The translations under genes and the position numbers were made by a program. A stretch of DNA of 64,000 bases from Mycobacterium shimoidei (GTDB lineage: Bacteria > Actinomycetota > Actinomycetes > Mycobacteriales > Mycobacteriaceae): contig LQPU01000010.1 of the NCBI GenBank assembly GCA_002101905.1, forward strand, positions 48,342 to 112,341. Reading direction: 5' to 3'. Positions 17,516 through 27,129 of the stretch are shown here, one piece after another. Numbering within the stretch: the stretch's first letter is position 1; each line of letters starts with the position of its first letter. The notes below the pieces were generated by a model. The model was not told the DNA's origin. It saw nothing but the letters and a program-made list of their open reading frames with translations, and made no database searches.

Positions 17516-18658
17516 TCAACGGCTTCCGGCGTACGGGCTGGGCGTCACGAGCTGATGCACATTGATCAACCGGGTCAGGTCGCGGGCGGTGACAATGCCC
17601 ACGAGCCCTGAGGCGTCCATGACGAGAGCGCGTTCGCCCCAACCGGGGGTCAGCCGCTCCAACAGGGCGGTGACGGGCTCCTCGGGAGCTGCGATTGGTA
17701 CGCGATCCAGCGGGATGGCGGTCTCGCCAACCAGGGCGCTCGCGCGCCGGCTTGGTGGCACCTCACGCAGTTGCGCCAGCGTGATCAGTCCTGAGATCGA
17801 GCCGTCACGAGTGGCAACGGGATATGCAGAGTGTCGATCCCCGAGCAGGTATCGCTCGATGAATTCTTGCACCGTGATCTCGGCGGGCGCAGTGTGCGGA
17901 TGTGGGCTCATCGCGTCGGCCACGCGAACTCCACTGAGAGCGTCCCGCACCAGAACCCGGGCTTCGTCCGCGCGGACCGCCGCGAAGATGAACCACCCGA
18001 TGAAGGCCAACCACACACCGGCGACGACAGCGCCGGCGAAGAACTCCGCGAGTCCCAGCCCGATCAGAACGAAAGCAACAATGCGCCCGCCCCGAGCTGC
18101 TCCGACGGCGGCGCGAACGGGGTCACCGTGACGGCGCCAAAGCCATGCGCGCAAGATCTGCCCACCATCCAGTGGCGCCCCCGGCAACATGTTGAACAGC
18201 CCTAGCACCAGGTTGACGCCGGAGAGCCACCAGGCGACGGCGGTCAGGACATGCACGGCGCCAACGATATTCAGCCCTGCCGCGAACACGGCAAATCCCG
18301 CCGACAGCGCCAGGCTCGTCACCGGACCGGATACCGCGATCCAAAATGCTTTCCGCGGTGTGTCAGCTTGCCCGCCCAGACGGGTGACGCCCCCAAAAAG
18401 CCACAAGGTCACGTCGAGCACTTTGACGCCGGCACGACGGGCAACTATCGCATGTGCGAGCTCATGGGCCAGCAGCGATGTGAGCAGTACGACGGCACCG
18501 CAGGCGCCGGCTATCCAGTAGGCACTTCCGGAGTGTCCTGGCGCGCTGTCCGGCAGGGTCGAGGCCAAGCTCCAGGTGAACAACCAAAGAATAACCAGCA
18601 CACTCCAGTTGATTCTTACTGGAAATCCGGCAATGCGTCCTATCGGGAAGCCGCCCAC
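17516..18658 (-). CDS. Site-2 protease family metalloprotease with CBS domains, Rv2625c-like
   Basis: A 380-residue intramembrane zinc protease. The zinc site is HELAH (residues 65-69) and the partner Asp164 in [11 protein letters not shown]. Five to six membrane segments fill residues 15-225. The C-terminal about 140 residues form a pair of CBS domains ([36 protein letters not shown]) that may sense adenine nucleotides. Size and layout match the DosR-regulon protein Rv2625c of Mtb, which also neighbours USPs. The GTG at 18658 has a strong GGAGG (18666-18670 region). Its substrate is unknown. Confidence 0.9.
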   Translation of the reverse strand: MGGFPIGRIAGFPVRINWSVLVILWLFTWSLASTLPDSAPGHSGSAYWIAGACGAVVLLTSLLAHELAHAIVARRAGVKVLDVTLWLFGGVTRLGGQADTPRKAFWIAVSGPVTSLALSAGFAVFAAGLNIVGAVHVLTAVAWWLSGVNLVLGLFNMLPGAPLDGGQILRAWLWRRHGDPVRAAVGAARGGRIVAFVLIGLGLAEFFAGAVVAGVWLAFIGWFIFAAVRADEARVLVRDALSGVRVADAMSPHPHTAPAEITVQEFIERYLLGDRHSAYPVATRDGSISGLITLAQLREVPPSRRASALVGETAIPLDRVPIAAPEEPVTALLERLTPGWGERALVMDASGLVGIVTARDLTRLINVHQLVTPSPYAGSR

Positions 18659-18745
18659 GTCGTTACCTCCAAAGCCCCGACGGGTAAGCGCCTGAGCGAC
18701 GAACTGGCATGCGGATGCGTTCAGGTCAGAATTTAACGAGATGAC

Positions 18746-18772
18746 TGACCCGAACGTAGGGTCATTGGTCCT
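18746..18772. promoter_or_regulatory. Inverted repeat and weak DosR-like box upstream of site-2 protease
   Basis: TGACCC (18746-18751) and GGGTCA (18759-18764) form a 6-bp inverted repeat with a 7-nt spacer. AGGGTCATTGGTCCT (18758-18772) matches the reverse DosR consensus at 12 of 15 positions. Both overlap the 3' end of the upstream USP and lie about 90-110 nt before the protease start. Confidence 0.3.
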
Positions 18773-19646
18773 CCGATCCAGGCTGTGAGCTTGGACGTGC
18801 CACGATCACCGGCACCCGAGCCGCTTGCACGACCGCCGTGCTCACCGATCCCAACAACGCGAACCCGCCCCGCCCCCGATTACCCACGACAACAAGTTGG
18901 GCTGACTCGGCAGCGTCCAGAAGATGGCGCGCGGGATGACTTGACACGATCCTGCGTCGCACGATCACGTCCGGATAGCGCTCCTGCCAGCCTGCCAGGC
19001 GCTCGGCAAGCGTTGCCGCTGCGCCTGCTTGGTGAGCCGACCACTCCGTGCTGCCGATCGCGAATTCGCCCGCGTCGCACCAGGCATGCAACGCAATTAG
19101 TTCCACGCCCCTGTAACAGGCTTCCTCGAAGGCGATTTCGGTCGCAAACTCCGATGCCGGCGATCCGTCGATGCCGAGCAGGACCGGCAGCCGAGCCTCT
19201 TCGAGCACAGATAAAGACTCGTTGTGAACCACCGCGACAGGACAATACGCCCGCTGGACCACCCCGCTGCTCACCGAGCCCAACAGGATCCTGTCCAGCA
19301 AGCTCTGTCCCTGACACCCCACTACCACCATCTGAGCCTGTTTGGAGAGCTCGACAAGCGTCGAAACGGGTTGTCCCAACGACACTTCACTCTCGATCTG
19401 AGGGCCAGCCTCGCCGGCCAGGCCTTCAATGACGTTTCTGGCCTCGTCGATAAGTTTCTGCCCGACTGCCTTCTGCGCGTGACTGGGTTCAGCAGGGACT
19501 GGAACCGCTGCGTAGATCACATGAACGAGGAAAAGGGGAAGCTTACGCATGACCGCGTCACGAGCCGCCCACTGTACCGCCATCCGCGATGGTGCTGATC
19601 CGTCGACGCCCACCACGATCCCGTGACGCGCAACGCGGCCAACCAT
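18762..19646 (-). CDS. Tandem-domain universal stress protein
   Basis: A 294-residue protein of two Usp domains: [13 protein letters not shown] at the start of the first and [12 protein letters not shown] at the start of the second. The first ATP-site motif is [19 protein letters not shown], with Gln in place of the usual Arg. The second is [15 protein letters not shown], shorter by two to three residues than its paralogues, so ATP binding in domain 2 may be altered. A longer frame reaches 19763, but ATG 19646 (MVGRVARHG) starts the domain properly. It precedes the site-2 protease by about 100 nt on the same strand, like Rv2624c-Rv2625c. DosR-like boxes lie upstream. Confidence 0.9.
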   Translation of the reverse strand: MVGRVARHGIVVGVDGSAPSRMAVQWAARDAVMRKLPLFLVHVIYAAVPVPAEPSHAQKAVGQKLIDEARNVIEGLAGEAGPQIESEVSLGQPVSTLVELSKQAQMVVVGCQGQSLLDRILLGSVSSGVVQRAYCPVAVVHNESLSVLEEARLPVLLGIDGSPASEFATEIAFEEACYRGVELIALHAWCDAGEFAIGSTEWSAHQAGAAATLAERLAGWQERYPDVIVRRRIVSSHPARHLLDAAESAQLVVVGNRGRGGFALLGSVSTAVVQAARVPVIVARPSSQPGSEDQ

Positions 19647-19673
19647 TCCTGCACTCCTGCCAGCGGCATAAGA

Positions 19674-19761
19674 GGATCTGCTCGAAGGCGGATCCCCGTC
19701 TTCGGACGGTGGGTCAAGCAGGGATTTACATCCCCTCATTACCTGCCCTTCGAGCAGATCC
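19674..19761. repeat. 15-bp perfect inverted repeat enclosing a DosR-like box
   Basis: GGATCTGCTCGAAGG (19674-19688) is repeated exactly in inverted form at 19747-19761, 58 nt apart, in the promoter region of the USP that starts at 19646. The enclosed segment includes the DosR-like box at 19721-19735. It could form a long-looped cruciform or be paired operator sites. Confidence 0.7.
19721..19735 (+). promoter_or_regulatory. Candidate DosR box, proximal, upstream of USP
   Basis: GGGATTTACATCCCC matches the DosR consensus at 12 of 15 positions and is nearly palindromic. It is 74 nt upstream of the USP ATG (19646). Confidence 0.4.
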
Positions 19762-19796
19762 ACAAATTAGTCTGGGCTTGCACCATGCACGGCAGT

Positions 19797-19811
19797 AGGG
19801 TCCAAAGTCCA
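19797..19811 (-). promoter_or_regulatory. Candidate DosR box, distal, upstream of USP
   Basis: On the minus strand TGGACTTTGGACCCT matches the DosR consensus at 14 of 15 positions. It lies 150 nt upstream of the USP start, between the USP and the SRPBCC gene. A further GGGACTT half site is at 19833-19839 on the plus strand. Confidence 0.55.
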
Positions 19812-19848
19812 TTTGTCCGGGTCCGAAAGGCAGGGACTTCACTGGCTT

Positions 19849-20529
19849 TCACCGGTCGGAATTGCTGGCATACCGACTACCGTCCAGGTTCGCCGTTGAG
19901 TGCCGCCGGTTGGCCTCGACGCGGCGCTTGATTCCGAGCAGCATGCCCCGAGTCAGTAGGGCGCCGATCGGTTCGGCGAGTTCGGCTGCCAGCACCTCGC
20001 CCGGGTGCCGCATCCCAAGTCGACGGCGAACGACCAGCCGGCAACGGTCCTCCCAGTGCGGCATGATGTGCAACGACCACACCGCATCCCAGGGAAGCTC
20101 AGGCGGCGCCGCCCGCAAGACGATCCGCTCGTTGGGAACCACGTCCACCACCCGCAGCGCCACGCCGTCGCGCAGACCCATCCAGCCCTTCGGCGCCAGC
20201 CGCACGACATCGCCGACGGCAAGGTGCTGCCACTCCGGGTGGATACGGCCGGCGTTGCGGAACCGCAGTCCGAACAGGTTCTCCAGCGTCTCGAAACTGT
20301 AAAGCCCACCGCGATCCTGGCCGATCTGCACCAACCAGGGCCACACCTCGTCGGCGGACGCATCAATCGATACCGCCTCGGTTGTTTGCACCGCCGGAGC
20401 CTTGACCAGCTCGTCGCCGGGCAGTGCCATCGTGCACTCGTCCTTGGTGGTTCCCCAATTACGGTAGTAGCGACGCGCCGCATACAGGCCTAAACCCAAA
20501 AGGGCCAACCGAACTGCGTTGTGCCTCAT
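19849..20529 (-). CDS. SRPBCC (START-like) family protein
   Basis: A 226-residue protein with a short N-terminal hydrophobic segment (LALLGLGLYAARRYY, about residues 7-21). An SRPBCC/polyketide-cyclase-like domain follows: SIDASADEVWPWLVQIGQDRG near residue 54, then DVVPNERIVLRA and WSLHIMPHWEDRCRLVVRRR. These folds bind hydrophobic ligands; the ligand is unknown. A longer frame reaches 20628, but a near-perfect DosR box at 20564-20578 sits inside that extension, so ATG 20529 (MRHNAVRLA) is the likelier start. It is divergent from the second WS/DGAT gene, with which it shares a 164-nt control region. Confidence 0.82.
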   Translation of the reverse strand: MRHNAVRLALLGLGLYAARRYYRNWGTTKDECTMALPGDELVKAPAVQTTEAVSIDASADEVWPWLVQIGQDRGGLYSFETLENLFGLRFRNAGRIHPEWQHLAVGDVVRLAPKGWMGLRDGVALRVVDVVPNERIVLRAAPPELPWDAVWSLHIMPHWEDRCRLVVRRRLGMRHPGEVLAAELAEPIGALLTRGMLLGIKRRVEANRRHSTANLDGSRYASNSDR

Positions 20530-20563
20530 GGCACAAGGCTGCGACCCGTGCCGCAGGCGTGCT

Positions 20564-20578
20564 AGGGCCAGAAGTCCT
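20564..20578 (-). promoter_or_regulatory. Candidate DosR box upstream of SRPBCC gene
   Basis: On the minus strand AGGACTTCTGGCCCT matches the DosR consensus at 14 of 15 positions and ends 34 nt before ATG 20529, the classic promoter-proximal location. Confidence 0.6.
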
Positions 20579-20613
20579 GAGCTGCGGCGTGAAACCAGAA
20601 AGTCCCGACCTCT

Positions 20614-20628
20614 AGGGGCTTCAGTCAC
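20614..20628 (-). promoter_or_regulatory. Candidate DosR box between SRPBCC and WS/DGAT genes
   Basis: On the minus strand GTGACTGAAGCCCCT matches the DosR consensus at 13 of 15 positions. It lies 65 nt upstream of the WS/DGAT ATG at 20694. A GGGACTT half site is at 20600-20606 on the minus strand, between the two boxes. Confidence 0.5.
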
Positions 20629-20693
20629 CTCTTCGTCGCAGGCCGCTGACCTGAGTCGTATCCAGCCGTACGGTTATATCAGTGAGGTGAACG

Positions 20694-22070
20694 ATGCCTG
20701 AATTCATGCGCCACAGCGACGCGTTCACATGGGCGATGGAAAGCGATCCACGGCTTCGGTCGACGGTGGTCACAGTGGTGCTGCTGGAACGGTCCCCTGA
20801 TTGGGACACCGTGCGCGAACTGTTCGGCCGTGTGAGCCGGAAACTTCCGATGTTGCGGCAACGTGTGGTGGCCTCGCTTCCGCCGGCGCCGCCGCGGTGG
20901 GAAGAGGACCCGAACTTCGACATCGACTACCACATGCGCCGGGTGCCGGTACCCCCACCCGGGACGTTGGACGCGGTGCTGGAGATGGCTCGAGTGGCGC
21001 ACATGCAAGACTTCGACCGGGCCAGGGCGCTATGGGAGACAACGTTGATCGAAGGCCTCCCCGATGGCCGCGCGGCCGTATTACTGAAGTTCCACCATGC
21101 CCTGACTGACGGCGTCGGCGGAGTCCAGATCGGGATGAGCCTGTTCACGCTTTCCGAAACCGGCCACCTGCGTGAGGTTCTGCCGGCTGGGCCCAACGCA
21201 CCTGGGTCATCGCCGTTGGACAGATACCTCGACGCGTGGCGTTACAACGCCGGCCTGGTCAGCAAGGCCGTGACCGGTACGGTTAAGTCGGCTCCCGCCC
21301 TGATCTACCGCGGCATACGGCAGCCACTGGCCACCCTCGGGTGGGCGACGTCCACCGCAGCGTCCATCTACCGAACCGTTCGGCCGCTCAACCGGACCGG
21401 GTCGACGCTGATGACCCAACGCAGCATGATCCGTCGCCTCGGTGTACATCAGGTGCCGATGCCAGCGCTGCGGGAGGCCGCACACCGTGGTGGGGGAGCG
21501 CTGAACGACGCCTTCGTCGCCGGGGTCGCCGGCGGGTTGCGCCGATACCACGAAAAGCGTGGTGTCGATGTCGGTGACCTACACCTCACTATGCCGATCA
21601 GTCTGCGCACAGACACCGATCCGATCGGTGGAAACCGGATCACGCTGATGCGGTTCGACGTGCCCGTCGGCATCGCTGACCCGGCCCGACGGATCAAGGA
21701 GATCCACGAACGCGCCAACGCCGTCCGCCGCGAACGGTCGCTGTCGTACACCCAGGCGATCGCCGGCGTCCTGAATCTGATGCCCCGGTGGTACATCGGC
21801 TCGATCCTGCGCAACGTCGACTTCGTCGCCAGTGACGTGCCCGGCTTGCCGGTACGGGTCTACCTGGGCGGTGCCCCGGTGGGGATTCAATACGCATTTG
21901 GTCCGACGATCGGCGCCGCCGTCAACGTCACGCTGCTCACCTACGTTGACACCTGCGCGCTGGGCATCAACGTCGACAGCGCCGCGATACCCGACTACGA
22001 CGTGTTCCACGAGGCACTGGTCGCCGGGTTCGACGAGGTGCTGGCACTGGTGGAACCTGCTGCCACTTAA
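20694..22070 (+). CDS. Wax ester synthase/diacylglycerol acyltransferase (second copy)
   Basis: A 458-residue WS/DGAT-family acyltransferase with the catalytic HHALTDG motif at residues 134-140. The family's C-terminal SDVPGLPVRVYLGG stretch is also present. It is clearly diverged from the copy at 3698, including a different N-terminus (FMRHSDAFTWAMESDPR). Such enzymes make triacylglycerol or wax ester stores from acyl-CoA, a hallmark of mycobacterial dormancy. The start is ATG 20694 with GAGGTGA upstream; the Met at residue 5 is an alternative. Two DosR-like boxes precede it, shared with the divergent SRPBCC gene. hspX follows after 135 nt. Confidence 0.92.
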   Translation: MPEFMRHSDAFTWAMESDPRLRSTVVTVVLLERSPDWDTVRELFGRVSRKLPMLRQRVVASLPPAPPRWEEDPNFDIDYHMRRVPVPPPGTLDAVLEMARVAHMQDFDRARALWETTLIEGLPDGRAAVLLKFHHALTDGVGGVQIGMSLFTLSETGHLREVLPAGPNAPGSSPLDRYLDAWRYNAGLVSKAVTGTVKSAPALIYRGIRQPLATLGWATSTAASIYRTVRPLNRTGSTLMTQRSMIRRLGVHQVPMPALREAAHRGGGALNDAFVAGVAGGLRRYHEKRGVDVGDLHLTMPISLRTDTDPIGGNRITLMRFDVPVGIADPARRIKEIHERANAVRRERSLSYTQAIAGVLNLMPRWYIGSILRNVDFVASDVPGLPVRVYLGGAPVGIQYAFGPTIGAAVNVTLLTYVDTCALGINVDSAAIPDYDVFHEALVAGFDEVLALVEPAAT

Positions 22071-22120
22071 GGCTCTTCGCACCATCTGGCCGCTATTGCC
22101 GACCAAGGACCCGGTTGGCC

Positions 22121-22135
22121 AGGACTTAGGCCCCT
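22121..22135 (+). promoter_or_regulatory. Candidate DosR box upstream of hspX
   Basis: AGGACTTAGGCCCCT matches the DosR consensus at 14 of 15 positions, 70 nt before the hspX ATG. A weaker similar sequence (CCGACCAAGGACCCG, 22099-22113) starts 22 bp upstream, two helical turns away, resembling the tandem sites in front of Mtb hspX. Confidence 0.65.
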
Positions 22136-22205
22136 ATTTCGCCGATGGTCGACGGCGTTCGAATTGCTGCGTCAACAAGTCACACCGGTCGACAGGAGGG
22201 AGACC

Positions 22206-22643
22206 ATGACCGCAGTTCAGGTTCAGCATCAGCCGCGCCCGCTATTTCCGGAGATTTCGGAGCTCTTTACGGCTTTCCCGTCGTTCGCCGGGCTTCGTCC
22301 TGTCTTCGATACCCGGCTGATGCGGCTCGAGGATGAGATGAAGGATGGCCGCTACGAGGTACGCGCCGAGATCCCCGGGGTCGACCCCGCCGAGAATATC
22401 GACGTCACCGTGCATGACGGGCAGTTGACCATCAAAGCCGAGCGCAGCGAGAAGAAGGATTTCGACGGGCGCTCAGAGTTCAACTACGGTTCCTTCGTCC
22501 GCACGGTGTCGCTGCCGGCGGGGGCCGACGAGGACGATGTCAAGGCGACGTATGACAAAGGCATCCTTGTCGTTTCGGTAGGGATCTCCGAATCGAAGCC
22601 GCCTGAAAAGCATGTGCCGATTACGGTCGCGAACGGACAATGA
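22206..22643 (+). CDS. hspX: Alpha-crystallin-like small heat shock protein (HspX/Acr, Hsp20 family)
   Basis: A 145-residue ATP-independent holdase chaperone that keeps unfolding proteins soluble during hypoxic dormancy. It closely resembles Mtb HspX (Rv2031c) through LFPEISELFTAFPSFAGLRP, RLMRLEDEMKDGRYEVRAE and KDFDGRSEFNYGSFVRTV. The C-terminal half (from about residue 85) holds the alpha-crystallin strand KATYDKGILVVSV. I chose ATG 22206 because AGGAGGGA lies directly before it at the right spacing; the open frame extends upstream to 22164 without support. It heads the block hspX, Rv2030c-like gene, pfkB, the order seen in Mtb. Confidence 0.96.
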   Translation: MTAVQVQHQPRPLFPEISELFTAFPSFAGLRPVFDTRLMRLEDEMKDGRYEVRAEIPGVDPAENIDVTVHDGQLTIKAERSEKKDFDGRSEFNYGSFVRTVSLPAGADEDDVKATYDKGILVVSVGISESKPPEKHVPITVANGQ

Positions 22644-22757
22644 ACCGTGAGCGGGCTCGCGGCCGGGCATCGCTCGGCCGCGGGTCCACATCGTGTCCCG
22701 GCTGGCTGGGCGGTCAGTCCGATTATCCACTAACACAACAATTTTGTGAGCCCAGCT

Positions 22758-24788
22758 ATGACTAAGGCAATCCGTGTTGGCAACACAACACCAGAGCGAA
22801 TGTTCCGCGATCGGCGTGAAGCCGGACAAGTCCTGGCCGGCCTGTTACAGGCCTATCGCGATCGGCCCGATGTCGTAGTCCTGGGCCTCGCCAGAGGCGG
22901 CGTGCCGGTCGCGTGGGAGGTCGCCGCGGCGCTGCACGCGCCGCTGGACGCTTTCGTTGTACGCAAGCTCGGCGTTCCCGGGCACGAAGAGTTCGCGGCG
23001 GGTGCACTTGCCAGCGGCGGCCGCGTAGTCATCAATGACGATGTGGTGCGGGGGCTGCGGATCACCCCGCAGCAGTTGCGCGACATCGCCGAACGCGAGG
23101 CACGCGAACTGATCAGACGGGAAGCGGCTTATCGCGATGGCCGCAAACCGATTGACGTGGCCGGCAAGACCGTGATTCTGGTCGACGACGGGCTGGCCAC
23201 TGGTGCCAGCATGTTCGCCGCGGTGCAGGCATTGCGGGAGGCTGAACCCGCTGAAATCGTGATTGCGGTGCCCGCGGCGCCCGAGTCCACCTGCCGCGAG
23301 TTCGCCGGACTTGTCGAGGACATGGTTTGCGCGTCGATGCCAACCCCGTTTCTGGCGGTAGGCGCGTCGTTTTGGGACTTCCGACAGGTCACCGATGACG
23401 AGGTCCGCGCGTTGCTGGCTACGCCCACCACGAAGCCAACTGCCGCACCGGCAGAGACACCGGCGGACGTCATCCGACGCGTCGCTGTCGACGCCCCTGC
23501 GGGTGTGCCGCCACGAGAAGTGCTGTCCGAGTTGATCGGTGACGCTCGAGTCGTGTTGATCGGCGAAAGCTCGCACGGCACCCAGGAGTTCTACCAGGCG
23601 CGGGCCGAGATCACGAAATGGTTGATCGAGGAGAAGGGGTTCTGCGCGGTAGCCGCTGAGGCGGACTGGCCCGACGCCTATCGGGTCAACCGCTACGTAC
23701 GTGGGCTGGGCACGGACACCACTGCCGAGGAGGCCTTACGGGGATTCGAGCGCTTCCCGTCGTGGATGTGGCGCAACGTCGTGGTCCGCGACTTCGTCGA
23801 GTGGCTCCGCGCCGCCAATCGGGAATGCAAAGCGGACGGTCGCCGCCAAACCGGGTTCTACGGTTTGGATCTCTACAGCTTGCATCGGTCGATGCACGAG
23901 GTGATTTCCTACCTGGACAAGATCGACCCGGTGGCCGCAGCTCGTGCGCGGGCCCGATACGCGTGTTTCGATCACACGTCAGCCGACGACGGTCAGGCGT
24001 ACGGATTCGCGGCCGCGTTCGGCGCCGGCCTGTCGTGTGAACGGCAAGCCATCGAGCAGCTCGTCGACATTCAGCGCAAGGCCCTTGAGTATGCGCGCCG
24101 TGACGGATTGCTCGCCGAGGACGAGTTTTTCTACGCGGAGCAGAACGCCCAGGTGGTACGCAACGCCGAGCGTTATTACCGCGCGATGTTCAGCGGCCGC
24201 GTCACGTCCTGGAACTTGCGTGACCAGCACATGGCGCAGACATTGCAAGCGCTGCTGGCACACCTCGACCGGCACCACGACAGCCCGTCGGCGCGAATTG
24301 TGGTGTGGGCACACAATTCACACGTCGGCGACGCGCGGGCGACCGAGGTGTTCGCCGACGGTCAGATTACGCTCGGCCAGTTGGCCCGCGAACATTACGG
24401 CGACGATTGTCGGCTGATCGGCTTCAGCACCTTCACCGGTACTGTCACCGCAGCCAGCGAGTGGGGCGGCGTGGCCGAACGCAAAATCGTCCGACCGGCG
24501 CTACCGGGCAGCGTGGAGGAGCTATTCCACGAAACAGGCCGCCCCGCTTTCCTTGTGGGGCCCTATGGGGATGCGGCGGCTGTGTTGCAGACGGTCAGGT
24601 TGGGTCGTGCGATCGGCGTGATTTACCAGCCGGCGACGGAAAGGCACAGCCACTACTACCATGTTCGGCCGTCGGATCAGTTCGACGCGATGATCCACAT
24701 TGAGCACACGCACGCACTCGAGCCGCTCGAAGTGACCAGCCAATGGAAAGCCGGCGAGACCCCCGAGACCTACCCGACTGGCCTCTGA
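22758..24788 (+). CDS. Phosphoribosyltransferase-erythromycin esterase-like fusion, Rv2030c-like
   Basis: A protein of about 676 residues with two domains. The N-terminal about 210 residues are a type-I phosphoribosyltransferase: the PRPP loop reads [14 protein letters not shown], with [17 protein letters not shown] earlier. The remainder is an erythromycin esterase-like domain: [30 protein letters not shown] and [14 protein letters not shown] supply the family's His and Glu residues. The layout is that of DosR-regulon protein Rv2030c (about 681 residues), whose reaction is unknown. ATG 22758 is preferred over GTG 22746. It lies 114 nt after hspX and 16 nt before pfkB. Confidence 0.93.
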   Translation: MTKAIRVGNTTPERMFRDRREAGQVLAGLLQAYRDRPDVVVLGLARGGVPVAWEVAAALHAPLDAFVVRKLGVPGHEEFAAGALASGGRVVINDDVVRGLRITPQQLRDIAEREARELIRREAAYRDGRKPIDVAGKTVILVDDGLATGASMFAAVQALREAEPAEIVIAVPAAPESTCREFAGLVEDMVCASMPTPFLAVGASFWDFRQVTDDEVRALLATPTTKPTAAPAETPADVIRRVAVDAPAGVPPREVLSELIGDARVVLIGESSHGTQEFYQARAEITKWLIEEKGFCAVAAEADWPDAYRVNRYVRGLGTDTTAEEALRGFERFPSWMWRNVVVRDFVEWLRAANRECKADGRRQTGFYGLDLYSLHRSMHEVISYLDKIDPVAAARARARYACFDHTSADDGQAYGFAAAFGAGLSCERQAIEQLVDIQRKALEYARRDGLLAEDEFFYAEQNAQVVRNAERYYRAMFSGRVTSWNLRDQHMAQTLQALLAHLDRHHDSPSARIVVWAHNSHVGDARATEVFADGQITLGQLAREHYGDDCRLIGFSTFTGTVTAASEWGGVAERKIVRPALPGSVEELFHETGRPAFLVGPYGDAAAVLQTVRLGRAIGVIYQPATERHSHYYHVRPSDQFDAMIHIEHTHALEPLEVTSQWKAGETPETYPTGL

Positions 24789-24804
24789 GGAGCTGGGCAA
24801 CACG

Positions 24805-25788
24805 ATGAAAAACCTTGTCAGCTCGAACGACCATCGGCCCGCAATCGTGACGTTGACGATGAACCCGGCCCTGGACATCACTACGAGCGCTCAGCAGGTC
24901 CGACCCACCGACAAAATCCGTTGCTACGGCGTCCGCTACGACCCAGGCGGCGGCGGCATCAACGTTGCGCGTGTCGCACACGTACTCGGCGCGTCGGTGT
25001 CGGCGGTCTTCCCCGTCGGCGGTCCGACTGGGGAGATGCTGGCCGCGCTACTCATCGACGCCGGTATCGCCTTCCACCGTATCAACATCGCTGACAAGAC
25101 GCGGGAGAGCTTTACGGTCAATGAAGAAAGCAGCGGCCGGCAGTATCGCTTCGTCCTGCCGGGTCCACAGTTGAGCGCCGCCGAACAAGCCCGCTGTCTG
25201 GACCGGCTTCGCGCCGCGGCCCAGTCGGCACAGTTCGTGGTGGCCAGTGGCAGCTTGCCGCCCGGTGTGCCCGCCGACTTCTATCAATCGGTGGCAAGTG
25301 TCTGCCGGGACGTGGGGTCACGCCTGATTCTGGACACTTCCGGGGCCGGTTTACAACGCGTCACGTCAGGGGTGTTCCTGCTCAAACCGAGCGTGCGAGA
25401 ACTACGTGAATGCGTCGGGCGGGAACTTCTCACCGAAGCCGAGCAGGCCGGCGCAGCCTTGGAACTGATCGAGCGGGGCCGCGCCGAAGTCGTGGTGGTG
25501 TCGCGTGGCTCCCAGGGTGCTCTATTGGCTACCGAACAAGGGTGCCAAAGCTTTCGGGCAGTCCATATGCATTCCGGGAGCGGCGTGGGCGCGGGCGATG
25601 CAATGGTCGCTGCGATCACGGTGGGATTGTGCCGAGGATGGCGGCTCGCCAAGTCGGTTCGTCTCGGCATTGCCGCGGGCGCCGCGATGCTCATGACACC
25701 CGGGACGGCGGTCTGCAACCGAGACGACGTCATGCGGTTGTTTGATTTCGTCGCGGAGCCGGCAGACCTTGAACCGACGTACCGTTGA
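24805..25788 (+). CDS. pfkB: PfkB-family sugar kinase (6-phosphofructokinase II type)
   Basis: A 327-residue ribokinase-family kinase like Mtb PfkB (Rv2029c). It has the N-terminal TLTMNPALDITTS, the substrate loop GGGGINVARVAHVLG, and the anion hole/catalytic base GVGAGDAMVAAIT (Asp near residue 265). It should phosphorylate fructose-6-phosphate, though PfkB-fold specificity is hard to read. A GAGGAGCTGGG ribosome site lies before ATG 24805. The order hspX, Rv2030c-like, pfkB matches Mtb; the next Mtb gene, an Rv2028c USP, is here replaced by an acyltransferase 4 nt away. Confidence 0.93.
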   Translation: MKNLVSSNDHRPAIVTLTMNPALDITTSAQQVRPTDKIRCYGVRYDPGGGGINVARVAHVLGASVSAVFPVGGPTGEMLAALLIDAGIAFHRINIADKTRESFTVNEESSGRQYRFVLPGPQLSAAEQARCLDRLRAAAQSAQFVVASGSLPPGVPADFYQSVASVCRDVGSRLILDTSGAGLQRVTSGVFLLKPSVRELRECVGRELLTEAEQAGAALELIERGRAEVVVVSRGSQGALLATEQGCQSFRAVHMHSGSGVGAGDAMVAAITVGLCRGWRLAKSVRLGIAAGAAMLMTPGTAVCNRDDVMRLFDFVAEPADLEPTYR

Positions 25789-25792
25789 TGCG

Positions 25793-27106
25793 ATGGATGG
25801 ACTCAATACGCAGCGACCGACCCGCGAGCTGGCGGTGGACCTTTACCGCGTCGCGGGCGTGGTTCTCATCGTGCTGGGGCACTGGCTGGCCGGATGCGTG
25901 ACCTATCGCAATGGCGAGTTCGGTCGGCAGAATCCGCTGGTCGACCTGCCCTGGACGCAATGGTTGACCTGGCCCTTCCAGGCGGTCCCGGTGTTCTTCC
26001 TAGTGGCAGGTTATGCCGCCGCGGTGTCGTGGACGCATCGGTGCGAAGTCGAGGGGATGCCGCGCCAAGCCTGGCTTCGGCATCGGTTGGCCCGTGTGCT
26101 GGGTCCTACAGCGGTGTACGGCGGGCTGGTGTCGGTTGTGGTGGTGACACTCAGCGTTTTCGGCGTCGCGCGCTCGGCGCTGGAGTACGCCGGCTGGGCG
26201 CTGGCGATGCATCTGTGGTTCCTCGCCGTCTACCTGATGGTCGTGTCGCTGACTCCCATTGCCGTTGCAGCACAGCGACGCTGGGGGTTGTGGGTGCCGG
26301 CGGCGCTGGCGACGGGAGTCATCGTGGCGGACGCCGCAGCGGTACACGCTCACGTACCTTACGTCAATTGGTTGAACTACCTGTTGTGCTGGGGGGCGCT
26401 CTACCAACTCGGAATCGCTTGGCGTGAAGGGCTGTTATTCGGACGCAGGCCGGTGGTGCTCGCAGTCGTATCGGCGATCGCATTGGCGTTGCTGATCTGG
26501 CGGGCACACTATCCGGTCAGCATGATCGGGGTTCCCGGTCAGACAATGGAGAACTCATCACCGCCATCGGTGGCGATGCTGGCCTTCGCATCCACTCAGG
26601 CGGGACTGGCCATCACCGCCGCGCCGCTGCTCAACCGCGTGTTGAGCCGTCGGCATGCGCAGCGTGTGCTGAGTGTTGCCAACAACAATGTGATGGCGCT
26701 GTATTTGTGGCACATGGTGCCGGTGGTGATCGTGGCGCTCGTCGGGTATCCGTCCGGATTGTTACCGCAACCGACAGAGGGGACCGGCGCATGGTGGCTG
26801 GCTCGGCTGGAATGGGTAGTCGTTCTCGCCATCGTGACGGCGGTTGAGCTCAGGCTGTTGTATTGGCAGCGACGCTTTTCCGCAGCGCCACTACCCACAC
26901 TGGATGTTGTGCGCGCTACTCGATGGGCCGAACCGCTCATGCTGTGCGGTGCGGCAATGACGGTGTACGGCCTGTGGTCCCTGGCTGCTCTTGGATTCGC
27001 TCCAGATGGCCGGTTTCCGTGGATCACAGGCGCAGTGTTCGCCGTGGGTTTGGTCCTGGTCGCGTTGCGGCCTGCGATGGTGGGTCAACAGCCGACGACT
27101 AGTTGA
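25793..27106 (+). CDS. Acyltransferase-3 family integral membrane protein
   Basis: A 437-residue membrane protein with about ten hydrophobic segments. The N-terminal [22 protein letters not shown] is the typical acyltransferase-3 (OafA-like) first helix with its His. [12 protein letters not shown] follows, and late in the protein [15 protein letters not shown]. These enzymes O-acylate sugars or lipids at the membrane. A longer frame begins inside pfkB; ATG 25793 (MDGLNTQRP), 4 nt after the pfkB stop, is preferred. It is followed after 23 nt by a secreted mannosidase, so the pair may modify and trim a surface glycan. Substrate unknown. Confidence 0.87.
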   Translation: MDGLNTQRPTRELAVDLYRVAGVVLIVLGHWLAGCVTYRNGEFGRQNPLVDLPWTQWLTWPFQAVPVFFLVAGYAAAVSWTHRCEVEGMPRQAWLRHRLARVLGPTAVYGGLVSVVVVTLSVFGVARSALEYAGWALAMHLWFLAVYLMVVSLTPIAVAAQRRWGLWVPAALATGVIVADAAAVHAHVPYVNWLNYLLCWGALYQLGIAWREGLLFGRRPVVLAVVSAIALALLIWRAHYPVSMIGVPGQTMENSSPPSVAMLAFASTQAGLAITAAPLLNRVLSRRHAQRVLSVANNNVMALYLWHMVPVVIVALVGYPSGLLPQPTEGTGAWWLARLEWVVVLAIVTAVELRLLYWQRRFSAAPLPTLDVVRATRWAEPLMLCGAAMTVYGLWSLAALGFAPDGRFPWITGAVFAVGLVLVALRPAMVGQQPTTS

Positions 27107-27129
27107 GGCTCTCACGGAAAGAGACGGCT

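Noticed and set aside
19674..19761. Terminal inverted repeats of a miniature transposable element
   Set aside because: Only 88 bp in all, no target-site duplication seen at the ends, no second copy in the window, and it contains regulatory-looking sequence.
22746..22757. GTG 22746 as start of the Rv2030c-like gene
   Set aside because: The ATG at 22758 in the same frame is the more usual start codon and neither has a strong ribosome site; the four extra residues add nothing recognisable.
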